Shown here: in pieces, positions 32,440 to 42,945 of the stretch | How positions within the stretch are numbered: the stretch's first letter is position 1 | Layout of the letters: the number at the start of each line of letters is the position of its first letter | From: Antilocapra americana | Taxonomy: Eukaryota > Chordata > Mammalia > Artiodactyla > Antilocapridae | Assembly: GCA_007570785.1 (NCBI GenBank) | Contig: ML660201.1 | Location: forward strand, 31,743,840-31,807,839 | Direction of reading: 5' to 3' | Length of the DNA stretch: 64,000 nt | Notes under the pieces: generated by a model | The model's database searches: none | Told to the model about the DNA's origin: nothing | The model's input: only the letters and a program-made list of their open reading frames with translations | Program-made: the position numbers and the translations under genes

Positions 32440-33000
32440 TTGCTGAGCACAATTCTCAGATTTAATGGTTTCACCAGGATTCAGAAAGCTGTAGTGGATC
32501 AGACGGGGTAGCAGCCACCAAATAGTGACCATGACTTTTTTTTGGTTTAGGTATGGCTTTGGGAAGTGCTTTGGTGCCTCTTCTCAGTCCAACCACTGAA
32601 GTGGTCGTTGCTGGTTGTAGTAATAAAACCCAATTTTCATCACATATCACAGTTGAATATAAAATGGTTTGTTGTTGCACAGAATAAGAGAAGATATTTC
32701 AAATGATGGGTTTTTTTTTAAATTTGCATCACCCACTTATCGAGCTTTTTCACCTTTCCAATTTGCTTCAAATGCTGAATGACCATAGAATGGTCGATGT
32801 TGAGTTCTTCAGCAACTTCTCCTGTAGTTGTAAGAGGATCAGCTTTAGTGAGCCTCTCAGGTGGCCAGTCACTGCGCTCCTCACCTTCTTGGCAAACCTT
32901 CTGGAACCATCACTGCACTACACATTCATTAGCAGTTCCTGGGCCAAATGCACTGCTGATGTTGCAAACTGTCTCCACTACTTTATGACCCATTTTGAAC
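32440..33000 (-). pseudogene. mariner transposase, N-terminal half (broken)
   Basis: The minus-strand sequence contains the start of the mariner open frame near 33000 and the helix-turn-helix region at about 32730-32990. Stops and frameshifts occur throughout. It joins the C-terminal half at 28870-29231 once the BovB is removed. Confidence 0.8.
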
Positions 33001-33223
33001 TGAATAAGAAAATAGCTCAAATATGTTTTTTGTCGAACATCGCTTCCCTATATCTAAGATAAACATAAAACAAATAGCAATCAGGCATTAGCAAAAAACC
33101 ATAAAGTGAGAAATATGCATTAAAATGATATATAACATAATCACATTTATTTAAGAATGTATTTCAATATCAAAAAGCAAAGTTCAACAATGCAAAACTG
33201 CAATTACTTTTGCACCAACCTAA

Positions 33224-33225
33224 TA
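33224..33225 (+). repeat. TA target duplication, right of mariner
   Basis: Partner of the TA at 28771-28772. Confidence 0.85.
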
Positions 33226-33280
33226 ATAAATTTCAACACGTGAGAGAATTTAGAAAAATGTAAAAAAAAAAAAAAAAAAA
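33226..33280 (+). mobile_element. Old L1 ORF2 remnant after the mariner
   Basis: ATAAATTTCAACACGTGAGAG appears to continue the L1 text interrupted at 28770, and leads to an A-run of about 20 at 33261-33281. The assignment is tentative because the piece is short. Confidence 0.5.
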
Positions 33281-33359
33281 AGGTTCTAGTACATTACATC
33301 ATGGGAAACTAGAAGACTAAAACAGAACCCCATCTCACTCCAGGCACAAAATATAAACA

Positions 33360-35215
33360 CTAAAGAAGCTACCAGAAAACTACTAGTGTTCAAAAATGAA
33401 TTTGGTAAGGTTGTAGGATACAAAATATAAAGAAATCTGTCCCACTTCTACAAACTAACAATGAACAGTCAGCAAGAGAAGTTAAGGAAACAATCTCAGT
33501 TGCATCAAAAAGAATAAAATACCTACGAATGAACCTACGTTAGGAACAAAAGATCGGTACTCCGAAAACTGTAAGACACTGATGAAAGAAATCGAAAACG
33601 ACACAGATGGAAAGATACATCATGTTCTTGGATTGAAGAGTCGATATTGTCAAAATGACTATATCACCACATCAAAAAGAAGCCAGAGGAATCAGGCTCC
33701 CTGATTTCGAATATACTATTAATACAAAGCTACAGTAATCAAAATAGTATGGTACTGGCACACACACACAAAAAAAAGGAATAAAGAAAGAAAGATCAAT
33801 GGAACATAACAGAAAGTCCATGAACTGACATTCTGTGACAAAAGAAGCAAGAATACATAATACAATAAAGACAATCTCTTTGATAAGCAGTGCTGAGAAA
33901 ACTGGACAGCTACATGAAAAACAATAAAACTGGAATACTCCCTAACTCCATACACAAAAATAAACTCAAAATGGATTAAAGATCTAAACAAAAAACCAGA
34001 TACTATAAAACTCTTAGAGGAAATTCCCAGCAGAACATTCTATAATATAAATCACAGCAGTTTCTTTTATTTCCTAGAGTAATGAAAATTTAAAAAAAAA
34101 TTAAAATGGGACCTAATTACACTTAAAAGCTTTTTCACAGCAAAGGAAACCATAAAACCACCCACAGAATGGGAGAAAACATTTGCAAACAAAGCAACTG
34201 ACAAGCGATTAATCTCCGAAACTCATAAACAGCTCATACAGCCCACAAAAACGAACAACTCAGGTAAAATATGGGCAAAAGACCTAAGTAGACACTTCTC
34301 CAAAGAAGACATACAGATGGCCAAGAAGAGCATGAAAAGATATTCAACAATGCTAATTACTTGAAAAGATGCCCAACATCACTAATTATTAGAAAAATGC
34401 ACATCAACACCACAATGAAGTATCATCTCACACAGGTCAGAATGACCATCATCAAAAATTCTACAGAATAATAAATGCTGGAGATAGTGTGGATAAAAGG
34501 GAACCCTTCTACATTGTTGGTGGGAATGTAAACTGTTAGAGGCACCATAGAGAAGAGCATGGAGGTTTCTCAAAAAAAAAAAAAAAATTACAACTATCAC
34601 ATGAACCAGTAGTTCCACTCCTGGGCATTTATCTGGATATAAAATTCAAAAAGATACATGCACCCCAATGTTCAATGCAGACTCTATTTACAAAAGCCAA
34701 GACATGGAAGCAACCTAAATATCAATCAACAGAAAAATGGATAAAGAAGATGTGGTACATATATACAATAGAATAATACTTAGCCATAAAAAAGAATAAA
34801 ATAATGCCACTTGTAGCAGAGATTATCACAGTAAGTGAAGTCAGACAGAGGACACAAACACATTATGATATCACCTGTATGTGGAATCCGAAAAGATGAT
34901 AAAAATGAACTTATTTACAAAACAGAAACAGACTGACAGACCTTGAAGACAAACATGGTTACCAATGAGGAAAAGGGAGGGGGAATAAATTAGGAAAAAT
35001 GGGTTGACATATACAACTACATATAAAACAGATCACTAATAAGGACCTATTGTATAGCACAAGGAGCTCCACTCAATGTTCTGTAATAATCTATATGGGA
35101 AAAGAATCTTAAAAAGAAAAAAGTAACTGAACCATTCTGCTTTACACCTGAAACTAACACAACATTGTAAATCAACTATACTCCAACACAAAATAAAAAG
35201 TAAATTTAAAAAATT
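33360..35215 (+). mobile_element. L1 LINE (artiodactyl type), ORF2 and 3' UTR
   Basis: About 1.85 kb in sense orientation: the 'TRKLLVFKNEFGKVVGYKI'-like RT end near 33360, ACACTGATGAAAGAAATCG, the 'QSLWYWH'-like stretch, the AAAGAAGACATACAGATGGCC region at 34300, the ORF2 end at about 34790, then the 3' UTR to TCAACTATACTCCAACAC and an A-rich tail near 35200. It is much more decayed than the copies at 20.5 and 23.3 kb, with every frame broken. Confidence 0.88.
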
Positions 35216-35392
35216 TCATTTGGATTAAAAAAAACCCTGCAGGAAAAAAAATCTAAGAGATATTAAACCCAAAAGCTATAAATGAGAAGGCAGATTTATT
35301 ATATAAAACATTTTAGATTTCTATAGCAAACAACAGAAAACACACAAGAGTAGACAAAAGATACAGGGGAGAGCCATGACAAACTCAGTGTG
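35216..35392 (+). mobile_element. Old L1 ORF2 fragment, left of BovB
   Basis: ACATTTTAGATTTCTATAGC...AAACAACAGAAAACACACAAG and GAGCCATGACAAACTCA follow L1 ORF2 order and appear to continue at 35877 after the BovB. Confidence 0.6.
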
Positions 35393-35876
35393 TTGAAAAG
35401 CAGAGACATCACTCGACCAACAAAGGTTCACACAGTCAAGGCTATGGTCTTCCCAGTGGTCACGCACAGTTGTTAGACCTGGACCATTAAGAAGGCAGAA
35501 TGCCAAAAAACTGATGCCCTCAGTGGTGCTAGAGAAGACTCCTGAAAGTCCCTAGGACAGTAAGGAGATCAAACCAGGGGATCTTAAGGGAGATCAACCC
35601 TGAATATTCACTGGAAGGACTGATGCAGAAGCTGAAGCTCCAGTAGTTTGGTCATCTGATGCAAACAGACAACTCACTGGAAAAGTCTCTGATGTTGGGA
35701 AAGATTAAGGGCAGAAGGAGAAAAGGGTCAGAGGATGAGATGGCTGGATGGCATCACCAATGCAATGAACATGAATTCTGGCCAACTCTGGGAGACGGTG
35801 AGTGACAGGGAGGCCTGGCATGCTGCAGGCTATTGGGTTGCAAAGAGTTAAGACATGACTAGCTGATGGAACAACA
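35393..35876 (+). mobile_element. BovB 3' fragment
   Basis: 5'-truncated BovB starting at TTGAAAAGCAGAGACATCAC and ending near AGACATGACTAGCTGATGG. It has the typical C-terminal blocks (GGTGCTAGAGAAGACTCC, GAGGATGAGATGGCTGG) but is more diverged than the 45 and 51 kb copies. It splits an old L1. Confidence 0.9.
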
Positions 35877-36660
35877 ACAAATAGGGGAAATATTTCCAAT
35901 ACAGAGGACATAGACTTAGTATTCACAAATACAAAGAACTTCTACAAACTGACAAGATGAGCATCCAGGAAAAAAATGGTAAAGGACAAAAAAGAAACAA
36001 GTTCAGAGAAGAGCAATTCTCAGTGGTCAGTATACCCAACCAATAAACAAGAAGACACTCAAGAGAAATGCAAACTGAACTACCAAGGAGGCATCACTGA
36101 ACATAAACCAGATCTGCGAAACTGATAAGACCTGTTCTACCTGCTGCAGACAGGAATGCAAGGGAAAGGTTCCTCTCAGACATTCCTGGTGGATGTGTGA
36201 TTTGCTAGTTTTAAAAGAATGTTGTAATTTAGAAACAACTATTTAAAAACATATCTTCAGATACAGCACACCCATCCTGAGAAATTCATTCTACAAAAAT
36301 AAAATATTTCTGTTCAGGGATTTTTACTGCAGCACTATTCATAGTGATTAATGCTGTAGAGAAAAGTATGTGAACACCATTAACAATGAAATAGCTGTTA
36401 TTTATTAAAATAACCACCAACCAGAAAATAGTAAGCAGCCATTTAAAGGAACGAATCAGAATTCTAATTGGTGGAATGAAGGGCTCCTTTAGCTATTTTT
36501 AAAAGACAGAAAGACAAAATACAGGAAAATATGTTCCATGTAAGCCATCTTTTATAAAGTATAAAAGATATATGTTTAAAATATATCAATACATAAAAAA
36601 TTGGTAACATTTAAAAAGAAAATGTAAAAACTACAAAAATACACCAGGACAGGTCTATAC
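35877..36660 (+). mobile_element. Old L1 ORF2 end, right of BovB
   Basis: ACAAAGAACTTCTACAAACTG, AAGAGAAATGCAAACTG, GCAGCACTATTCATAG and TAAGCAGCCATTTAAAGG are degenerate L1 ORF2 C-terminal and 3' words in correct order. Confidence 0.65.
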
Positions 36661-36939
36661 AAAGTCTAAGATGTCAGATAAAGTAATGTGGAATTTATCC
36701 TTTGTCACTTTGGAGCCCTAGTGCCTATCACAAATGGTGAACCTATTTCAAGCATTCAAAAAATGTTTTACAGTAGGGGGGGAGGGCGGCACATAGGGAG
36801 GAGCTGAGAGTGGAGGGAAAACCAGGACAGGATTCCACTGCTAGGGCAGGAAATTTACATGATGAGCCAGGAGCATCTTGTAAGTCCAGAAATTAATACT
36901 CAAAACCAAAAAAACAAACAAACAAACAAAAAACTTCAA
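36661..36939. other. Unassigned sequence with (AAAC)n
   Basis: Mostly unrecognised, with a G-rich patch at about 36775-36810 and an AAAC-type simple repeat at 36906-36931. Confidence 0.55.
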
Positions 36940-37524
36940 CACTCACATTGATGAGGGTATGTCAGAGGGACATAGGAGCCAAGGGAAAGAGTGCCCAGTA
37001 GTTCAAACTAGAGCAATTCAAACAACAGAAATAAGTACAGTAGTAATGGATCAGAATTCAAAGTATAAAATAAGCATTCACGATTCATACTAATTAATAA
37101 ATGACTAACTCAGGAGAACAGACAAATCTGTACGGAAGAATTTAAAATAATTCAGGCAGATGCCCTGTCCTCTAGAACGTGGAGCGTAAATACCCAACTC
37201 CTTCAGTGTGGGCTGCACACAGTGACTTCCTTCTAAGGAGGACAGTGTGGGAAAAGAAAGACTAACTTCCCAGCGGAGAAACCTAACCAGCACTAACACT
37301 CTCAGCCAGGTAATCAAGGTCAACATTAACAGTCACAAGTCTCGCAGGCAGTGAGTACCCTATCATCAGCCTAATCACGTGAAAACTATTATCTGTATTA
37401 TACAAATCCCAATAGACAGGCATTCTTCAAGCAGAGCTGTTGACCAGAACTCCTCAAAACAGCCAAGGTCATCAAAAACGAAGCCTTAGAGGCTGACACA
37501 ACCTAGAGGGACCTACAGAGACTT

Positions 37525-37592
37525 TTTGGATTGACCAAAAAGTTCATTCATGTTTTCCGCTTAAGACCAAACAAACTTCTTGGCCAATGTAA
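37525..37592. mobile_element. mariner-type MITE (short palindromic element)
   Basis: GGATTGACCAAAAAGTTCATTC on the left mirrors the complement of CAAACAAACTTCTTGGCCAA on the right, giving a ~68-bp imperfect palindrome. This arrangement is typical of internally deleted mariner copies in ruminants. It has no coding capacity and is inserted in an old L1 3' UTR. Confidence 0.75.
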
Positions 37593-37796
37593 TACTGTGC
37601 TATCCTGAGTTGGGGGAAAAATAGCTATCACCTAGGGCGGAAAAATAATAATAAGGTAAAAACTAAGGAAATATGAATCAAGTATAGATTTCAGTTAACA
37701 ACAATGTATCGGTATTAGCTCATTCATCATAACCAATGCATCATAGTGAGGTAAGATATTAGTAACAGGATAAACTGTCTTTACAGAGCATACAGT

Positions 37797-37975
37797 GGGC
37801 TTCCCACATGATGCTAGAGGCAAAGAATCTGCCTAGATCCCTGGGTCAGGAAAATGGCAACCCACTGCAATATTCTTGCCTGGTGAATTCCATGGACAGA
37901 GGAGCCTAGCAGGCTATCCATGAGGTCACAAAGAGTTGGCAACAACCACGCAAGTGAGCACATGCGTGTGCACGC
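37797..37975 (+). mobile_element. Bov-tA SINE with deleted head
   Basis: GGGCTTCCCACATGATGC is a degenerate head. Part of the B-box region is missing before the body (TATTCTTGCCTGGTGAATTCC, GGAGCCTAGCAGGC), which ends in the GAGTTGGCAACAACC 3' end and a CA-repeat tail. Confidence 0.85.
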
Positions 37976-37990
37976 ACACACACACACACA
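37972..37990 (+). repeat. (CA)n microsatellite at SINE tail
   Basis: About nine CA units directly follow the Bov-tA 3' end. Confidence 0.9.
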
Positions 37991-38167
37991 GGGTATATGG
38001 TAACTCTGTAGTATGTTGGCAGTAATTCTGTAAATCTAAAACTGATGCAAGAAATGAAGTTTCAGAAACAGAACAAAGTCCCAGAAATAGCTACCACACT
38101 CACAATACTTATGACACCAGATTTGTGAGGTTTTTTCCCACACAAGCAATTCTCTGTAAAACCAGTT

Positions 38168-38320
38168 GTTCAGTTCAGTTGCTCAGTCGTATCTGACTCT
38201 TTACGACCCCATGGACTGCAGTACACCAGGCTTCCCTGTCCATCACCAATTCCTGGAGCTTGCTCAAGCTCATGTTCATTGAAACGGTGATGCCACCCAA
38301 CCATCTCATCCTCTGTTGTG
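38168..38320 (-). mobile_element. BovB 3'-terminal fragment
   Basis: About 150 bp of the BovB 3' end on the minus strand (GTTCAGTTCAGTTGCTCAGTC to CCAACCATCTCATCCTCTG), 5'-truncated. Confidence 0.9.
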
Positions 38321-38394
38321 TCATATAATTTAATTCAATTTAACATAAGTAGTTAAAGCAGAACCCACAAGTTAAGGGCTCAGCCCAAAAGACT

Positions 38395-39065
38395 GCCCTC
38401 CACTTCAGACACCATCTGTAGATAACAGGTCCCCAGCTTACTTACATCTTCTGTCCAACCTGGCTACAAACCAGAGGTTCCCATGGCGCACTCCCATTCA
38501 CCCCATTCAATCATTTGCTAGAACAGCTCACAGGCTTCAGAAAAACGGTTCTGTTCAGACACATGAACAGGCAGATGAAGAGACATAAGAGGTCTCAAAA
38601 GTCTTGACCTCCTGTTCCCACGGAGCTGGAGTGTACCATCCTGCTGGTATGTGCATGTGCTCAACCTGGAAGCTCCCTAAAGCCTGTACGTTGAGTTTTT
38701 ACAAAGGCTTCATCACAGTCACGATGGATCATTAACTCAAGCCTCCAGTTCCCCTCCATTCTCCGGAAGATGGAGGGTGAGGTGGAAAGTTCCAGTATTT
38801 TAAATATGGCTTGGTCTTCTTTCTAGTGACCACTCTCAACCAAGGGACATCCAGGAGCCCACCATGAGTCACCTCACTGGGGCAAAAGACATTTCTATCA
38901 CCAGGAAAATCCTAAGGGATTTAGGAACTCTGTGAACTGGGGATCAAAGACCAAATATTAGAACAAAAGATGTTCTCAGTATTCTTACCAAACACGAATT
39001 TGGAAGGGTTTTAGGATCTCTAGCCAAAACCAGGGATTGTGATCAACATAAATATTTTCTATTAT
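38395..39065. mobile_element. Ancient endogenous-retrovirus-type LTR relic
   Basis: The order of words (ATCTTCTGTCCAACCTGGC, AGATGAAGAGACATAAG, GCTCCCTAAAGCCTG, TTTACAAAGGCTTCATCAC, CACTCTCAACCAAGGGACATCC, GGAAAATCCTAAGGG, AACTGGGGATCAAAGACC) resembles an ancient solo LTR of the ERVL/MaLR group. The subfamily and orientation were not settled. No internal viral genes adjoin it. It is heavily decayed. Confidence 0.6.
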
Positions 39066-39440
39066 TTTACATCTGCCTACTCAACATTTCCATTTGGATG
39101 TCTAACAGACATCTTAAATTGAGCAGGTCCGCACTCAACTCCTGATCTTCCTCTCAAACCTACTCCTACAGTTTCTCCCATCTTGTAGGGAACTATAAGG
39201 TAAGAGACCGATTATATAGGTCAACTGGATGACTGTTCTTTTCCCCTCACAAATCACATCCTTTATAGGCCAACTTGCTGGAAACTCCTTAAGTCAGGAG
39301 CAGACTGGAAAATTAAGAGAAAGTAGAGAAGTTAAAGATGGGGTAGGGGTGGTGTGTCTTAATAAATCAAAGTCCCGAGAATAACATCTGATATATAGCA
39401 GGTTCGCAACAAATACTTCTTGAATGAATGAATGTATCTT
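39066..39440 (+). mobile_element. Ancient L2 LINE 3' region
   Basis: GGATGTCTAACAGACATCTTAA, CAACTCCTGATCTTCC and the terminal ATATAGCAGGTTCGCAACAAATA...GAATGAATGAATG are the recognisable L2 3' words, in the correct order and orientation. The middle is decayed. Confidence 0.65.
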
Positions 39441-41624
39441 AGAAAAAAATATACAAGGATAAATGCCATAGCTATTTATTATAGAAGATGATTTACAATC
39501 ACTATCTAAACCAATATTAAAATAGATTGGGTGAAATAATAATAGAACAATCAGCCATAAAATATTAAAACTAATTGTCTTTTAGTGGGTTTTCTTTTTT
39601 CACCTTATATTTTAAAATGTAGTAAGTAAATATGCAATTGCATTATAATGAAAAATTCCTTGAAAAACCCTAATGGAAACTCATGTCAATTTTGTCTAAC
39701 ACCTCCAATCATTCTTGGAAGGCAAGGGGGTAGAAAGGGGGGAATTTTTTAAAAGCAATTCACTGTAATATTCCTCATTATTAAATAGGCATGCAATACA
39801 GCTTATTTCTTTGTTTTCAAATTTGGTACCACTTAAATGCATAAAATTCGAATGGTTTTATAAATCATTTGGTTTATAGAAGGATGTAGAATTTTAAGAA
39901 AAGAAAGCGATTCTTAAGTAAGACATGTTTTTTAAAAAATCTACAGAGAAACTACAAAAGGAGAAAGTGTGGAAAAACAAATGATGGCATATATGCAAAT
40001 TAATATGAAGAAAAAAAATCTTCTGCAAAGAATTTTAGGGGAACCAAATTTATAATAATGACCACTGATAAAATGGAATTTCAGCGTAAGAACCAAAAAA
40101 TATCCTTCATTTCCATCTTTTCCATCTGTAAAATCAAGAGTAATAATGACAAATCCTTAGTGGTCACTGTATGCCAGGCACTGTTTGAAGCACTTTATAT
40201 ACCTTATAAGTAAGTGATAATATATAATAATAATGTATAATTCTAATACAACTTTTTTTAAAAACTGCATATATTTTGGATTTTAATAAGCCATGAGAAA
40301 ACAATATTGTAAATAACCTGCTACATTGGGTAATTTTTCCTTAAAGATATGCTTTTCTCATAACCCAGTAAGAAAATGTCAGTGTTTTCTTAAAACATTT
40401 TAAAACGGACCATTTAGACAACAAATGGGAAACTATGATCCAAATATAATTGTAAATACTTATCAAGGAATACCTTGTAAGGAGAAACACAGTGGGGTTC
40501 TACTGACACAGTCTTACTGATTAAACAATGTATAAAATGATGTCTTATCTAAAGACACCTAAGCTATTTCTTGAACACTTGAGTTTCCTTTAAGGTAAAC
40601 ATTTTGTAATGTAGTAGATGATTTAGCAGTTTTAGATGAATGGAATTATTGTTAAACAGGAAACATAAGTATGTCAGATGGCAAACCTCTTACAGTCCCA
40701 TCATTAAAGGAAACAGCATAACAATAAACCATCTGAAAATATGTGAGCTGTTCAGGAATATATAGAAGCCACAGCTTATCTCCTACTTAGTGGTAGGTAA
40801 TGCATTAGGCCACATGTGGAGGGTTTAAAACCACAAAGTTCTAACACTGATTCACACGAAAAGCACCTCTTAGAAACAGGTTTTCATATTAAATAAAACT
40901 TCAGAGGAAAAAAGGCTGAAGACTAAATATAATGAAAAACCTTTGCTATGAAATAAGTTATTCTTTGAATTTTCGTCTTAAAAGGATTTTTATTCTCTAA
41001 CCATTACTGAAAGAAAGCAGCGTCAACACAATGTGAAAAAAGATCAGCATAATTAAAAGAATCTCTGGAAAATGGTCTTCCTAATTAAAATGTAATAGTA
41101 AGAAAACAAAAAAATAAAATAAAATGTAATACTAAAAGACAAGGAATGACTTACAAGAGAATAAGACATACTCTCATAGAATATTTACTAAGTGCTTCAA
41201 ATTCCTAATAAACCACAGTATTAATATAAATCCAAGGCATATTACCTTTACTACATGTATTTTTCAATTTGACACAAGATTTTATTACATGTTAATACCT
41301 TACTTTCTTGATGACTAAACCATCATTAAGTTAAATGAGAAAGAAATGAATGAAAAGGTCAATCAGAACAGAATGAACTAAAAAAAGTTTTCATTTTTAA
41401 AAAACCAACAACAAAACTAAGAAATCTTTAAAAAGTGTTTTTTATGGAAAAAAAATTTACATAAAACAGACTATCATAGTTAAAAAAGCCTTAATTTCTA
41501 GTCTTAATTCAAAAAGTCTTATTTTGGTCCAATCTCCATGAACACTATGAACAACTACTGAAGGCCAACTCATTAAGCACCCATTGCTAATAAGCTAAAC
41601 TCAGGGAATACAAGAATAATTAAT
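39441..41624. other. Unique AT-rich sequence with a MIR fragment
   Basis: About 2.2 kb, mostly unrecognised. At 40152-40210 TGCCAGGCACTGTTTGAAGC followed by ACTTTATATACC is a plus-strand MIR fragment. No coding features are seen. Confidence 0.55.
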
Positions 41625-41639
41625 TAAAGCAAGGTCTTT
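41625..41639 (+). repeat. Left TSD (taaagcaaggtcttt) of micro L1
   Basis: The identical 15-mer recurs at 41757-41771 on the other side of a 117-bp L1 tail. Confidence 0.95.
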
Positions 41640-41756
41640 TTGGGAGGGAGGTGGGAGGGGGGTTTTGGAAGGGAAACACATGTATACCCATGGCAGATTC
41701 ATGTCAATGCATGGCAAAACCAACATGCTAATGTAAAGAAAAAATAAAGAAAGAAA
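41640..41756 (+). mobile_element. 117-bp bovine L1 3'-end insertion with perfect 15-bp TSD
   Basis: It holds only the final G-rich run, the ATGGCAGATTCATGTC...TGGCAAAACCAACA terminus and an A-rich tail of bovine L1. The perfect TSD proves target-primed insertion of a very strongly 5'-truncated cDNA and suggests a recent date. Confidence 0.95.
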
Positions 41757-41771
41757 TAAAGCAAGGTCTTT
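41757..41771 (+). repeat. Right TSD of micro L1
   Basis: Second copy of taaagcaaggtcttt; see 41625-41639. Confidence 0.95.
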
Positions 41772-41871
41772 GACCTCAAGGAGCCTCCATTCTAGTGTTC
41801 TTTTTTCTTTTAAGAATTAAATAAAAGAGATGTTAAACTCTACTGAACACAAATCACTAGCTCCATTTCCC

Positions 41872-41945
41872 AAGCCTTTCCCAGGGCCTGGTCCACTGTG
41901 GGCACTTCATAAACGATCCCTAAAGCAACTGGGCTGAATGGTGCT
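41872..41945 (+). mobile_element. Possible L2 LINE 3' fragment
   Basis: CCAGGGCCTGGTCCACTGTGG followed by GCACTTCATAAACG resembles the L2 3' end. Short and decayed. Confidence 0.45.
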
Positions 41946-42416
41946 CAGCTAGAGAGGGCAAAAGCATATAGGTAGAGGCAGGTTAACGTCCCTCTTAAGA
42001 GTCGACCTTTCTCAAATTCCAAAGCTGAGGAAACAGTAACATGGAGACTGAAGCTTTGTGCTCCCTCCTTGTCCTCCAGTACCACACAGCTGCAGAATGA
42101 ATTCCTTCCAAGAAACTTCCTCTCTGAGTACCAGTTCTGAGGTGACCTGAGACAAAGTCAGATGATTTTATACCACAGGAAGGAGTACCAGACTATTTCA
42201 GCTACAGGTTTAGTAACGATGAGAATGGGTTTTGCCTCCAAGTTTTTCAACTCTATATATTTGGAAACAAGAAAGTTGGGCAGATGATACTGATTACACC
42301 TAGTAACTGCATTTCAATTCTGGTCCAAAAAATTAGAAAGAATCTGGAAACAAAGTAAGTTCACAAAAAATTTCACACAAACAGGGAAAGGAAATGGGGG
42401 AGCAATATACACTGTT
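41946..42416. other. Unassigned sequence
   Basis: About 470 bp; no gene or repeat is recognised. Confidence 0.5.
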
Positions 42417-42417
42417 T

Positions 42418-42632
42418 GGGGCTTCCCTGATAGCTCAGTTGGTAAACAATCCACCTGCAATGCAGGAAACCCTGGTTCCATTCCTAAGATCTGCCAGAAA
42501 AGGGAAAGGCTNNNNNNNNNNAAGGGAAAGGCTACCCACTCCAGTATTCTGGCCTGAAGAATTCCATGCACTGTACAGTCCATGGGGTCACAAAGAGTCG
42601 GACTTGACTGAGCGACTTTCACTTATTTTCTT
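42418..42632 (+). mobile_element. Bov-tA SINE containing an assembly gap
   Basis: A full-length Bov-tA with head TTTGGGGCTTCCCTGATAGC, body ACTCCAGTATTCTGGCCTG and end AGTCGGACTTGACTGAGCGAC. Ten N bases at 42512-42521 interrupt it. Confidence 0.92.
42512..42521. other. 10-N assembly gap with a 12-bp repeat on both sides
   Basis: The word aagggaaaggct ends at 42511 and occurs again at 42522-42533. A normal Bov-tA has it once. The gap therefore looks like two contig ends that overlap by 12 bp and were joined with a placeholder. Confidence 0.88.
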
Positions 42633-42762
42633 TCATGCACTGTGTGGGGTGTGCATTTGTGTGTAAATCAGTGCCATTATTCTTACATAAATAATTACAT
42701 GTCTTTGGTATATATTTGTGTATGTGTAAATACATGTGTGTAAGTATACCCATATACGCTCA

Positions 42763-42945
42763 AAAGCTCAGTCGTGTCCAACTCTGCAACCCCATGGACT
42801 GTAGCCCACCAGGCTCCTCTGTCCATGGGATCTTCCAGGCAAGAATATTCAAGTGTGTTGCCACTGCCTTCTACAGGGGATCATCCCTACCCAGGGATCG
42901 AACCTGGGTCTCCTGCATTGAAGATTAAGCAAGTGAGCCACAGTC
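42763..42945 (-). mobile_element. Bov-tA SINE
   Basis: A minus-strand copy from AAGCTCAGTCGTGTCCAAC to CTCCTGCATTGAAG and a degenerate head. Similar words, atgtgtgtaagtatacc (about 42733) and atgtatgtaagtatacc (about 42993), lie on either side, but some non-SINE DNA is also enclosed. Confidence 0.87.

Larger units (their letters stand above)
28773..33223 (-). mobile_element. mariner DNA transposon, split by a BovB insertion
   Basis: The termini are inverted repeats: ttaggttggtg at 28773 and caccaacctaa ending at 33223, each flanked by the TA target duplication (28771-28772 and 33224-33225). Transposase reads on the minus strand. Removing the BovB at 29232-32439 leaves about 1.25 kb, a normal mariner length. 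The N-terminal half lies at 32440-33000 and the C-terminal half at 28870-29231. The element is inserted in an old L1. Mariner moves by cut-and-paste through a DDD-type transposase; this copy is inactive. Confidence 0.95.
36940..38085 (+). mobile_element. Old L1 3' UTR, interrupted twice
   Basis: The words AATGGATCAGAATTCAAAG, CAAGGTCATCAAAAACGAAG, TGCTATCCTGAGTTGGG and GTATATGGTAACTCTGTAG...TCTGTAAATCTAAAACTG follow the order of an old mammalian L1 3' UTR. A mariner-type MITE (37525-37592) and a Bov-tA (37797-37975) interrupt it. The boundaries are approximate. Confidence 0.6.

Noticed and set aside
32703..33062. 119-codon plus-strand open frame
   Set aside because: It is the antisense shadow of the mariner transposase N-terminal half.
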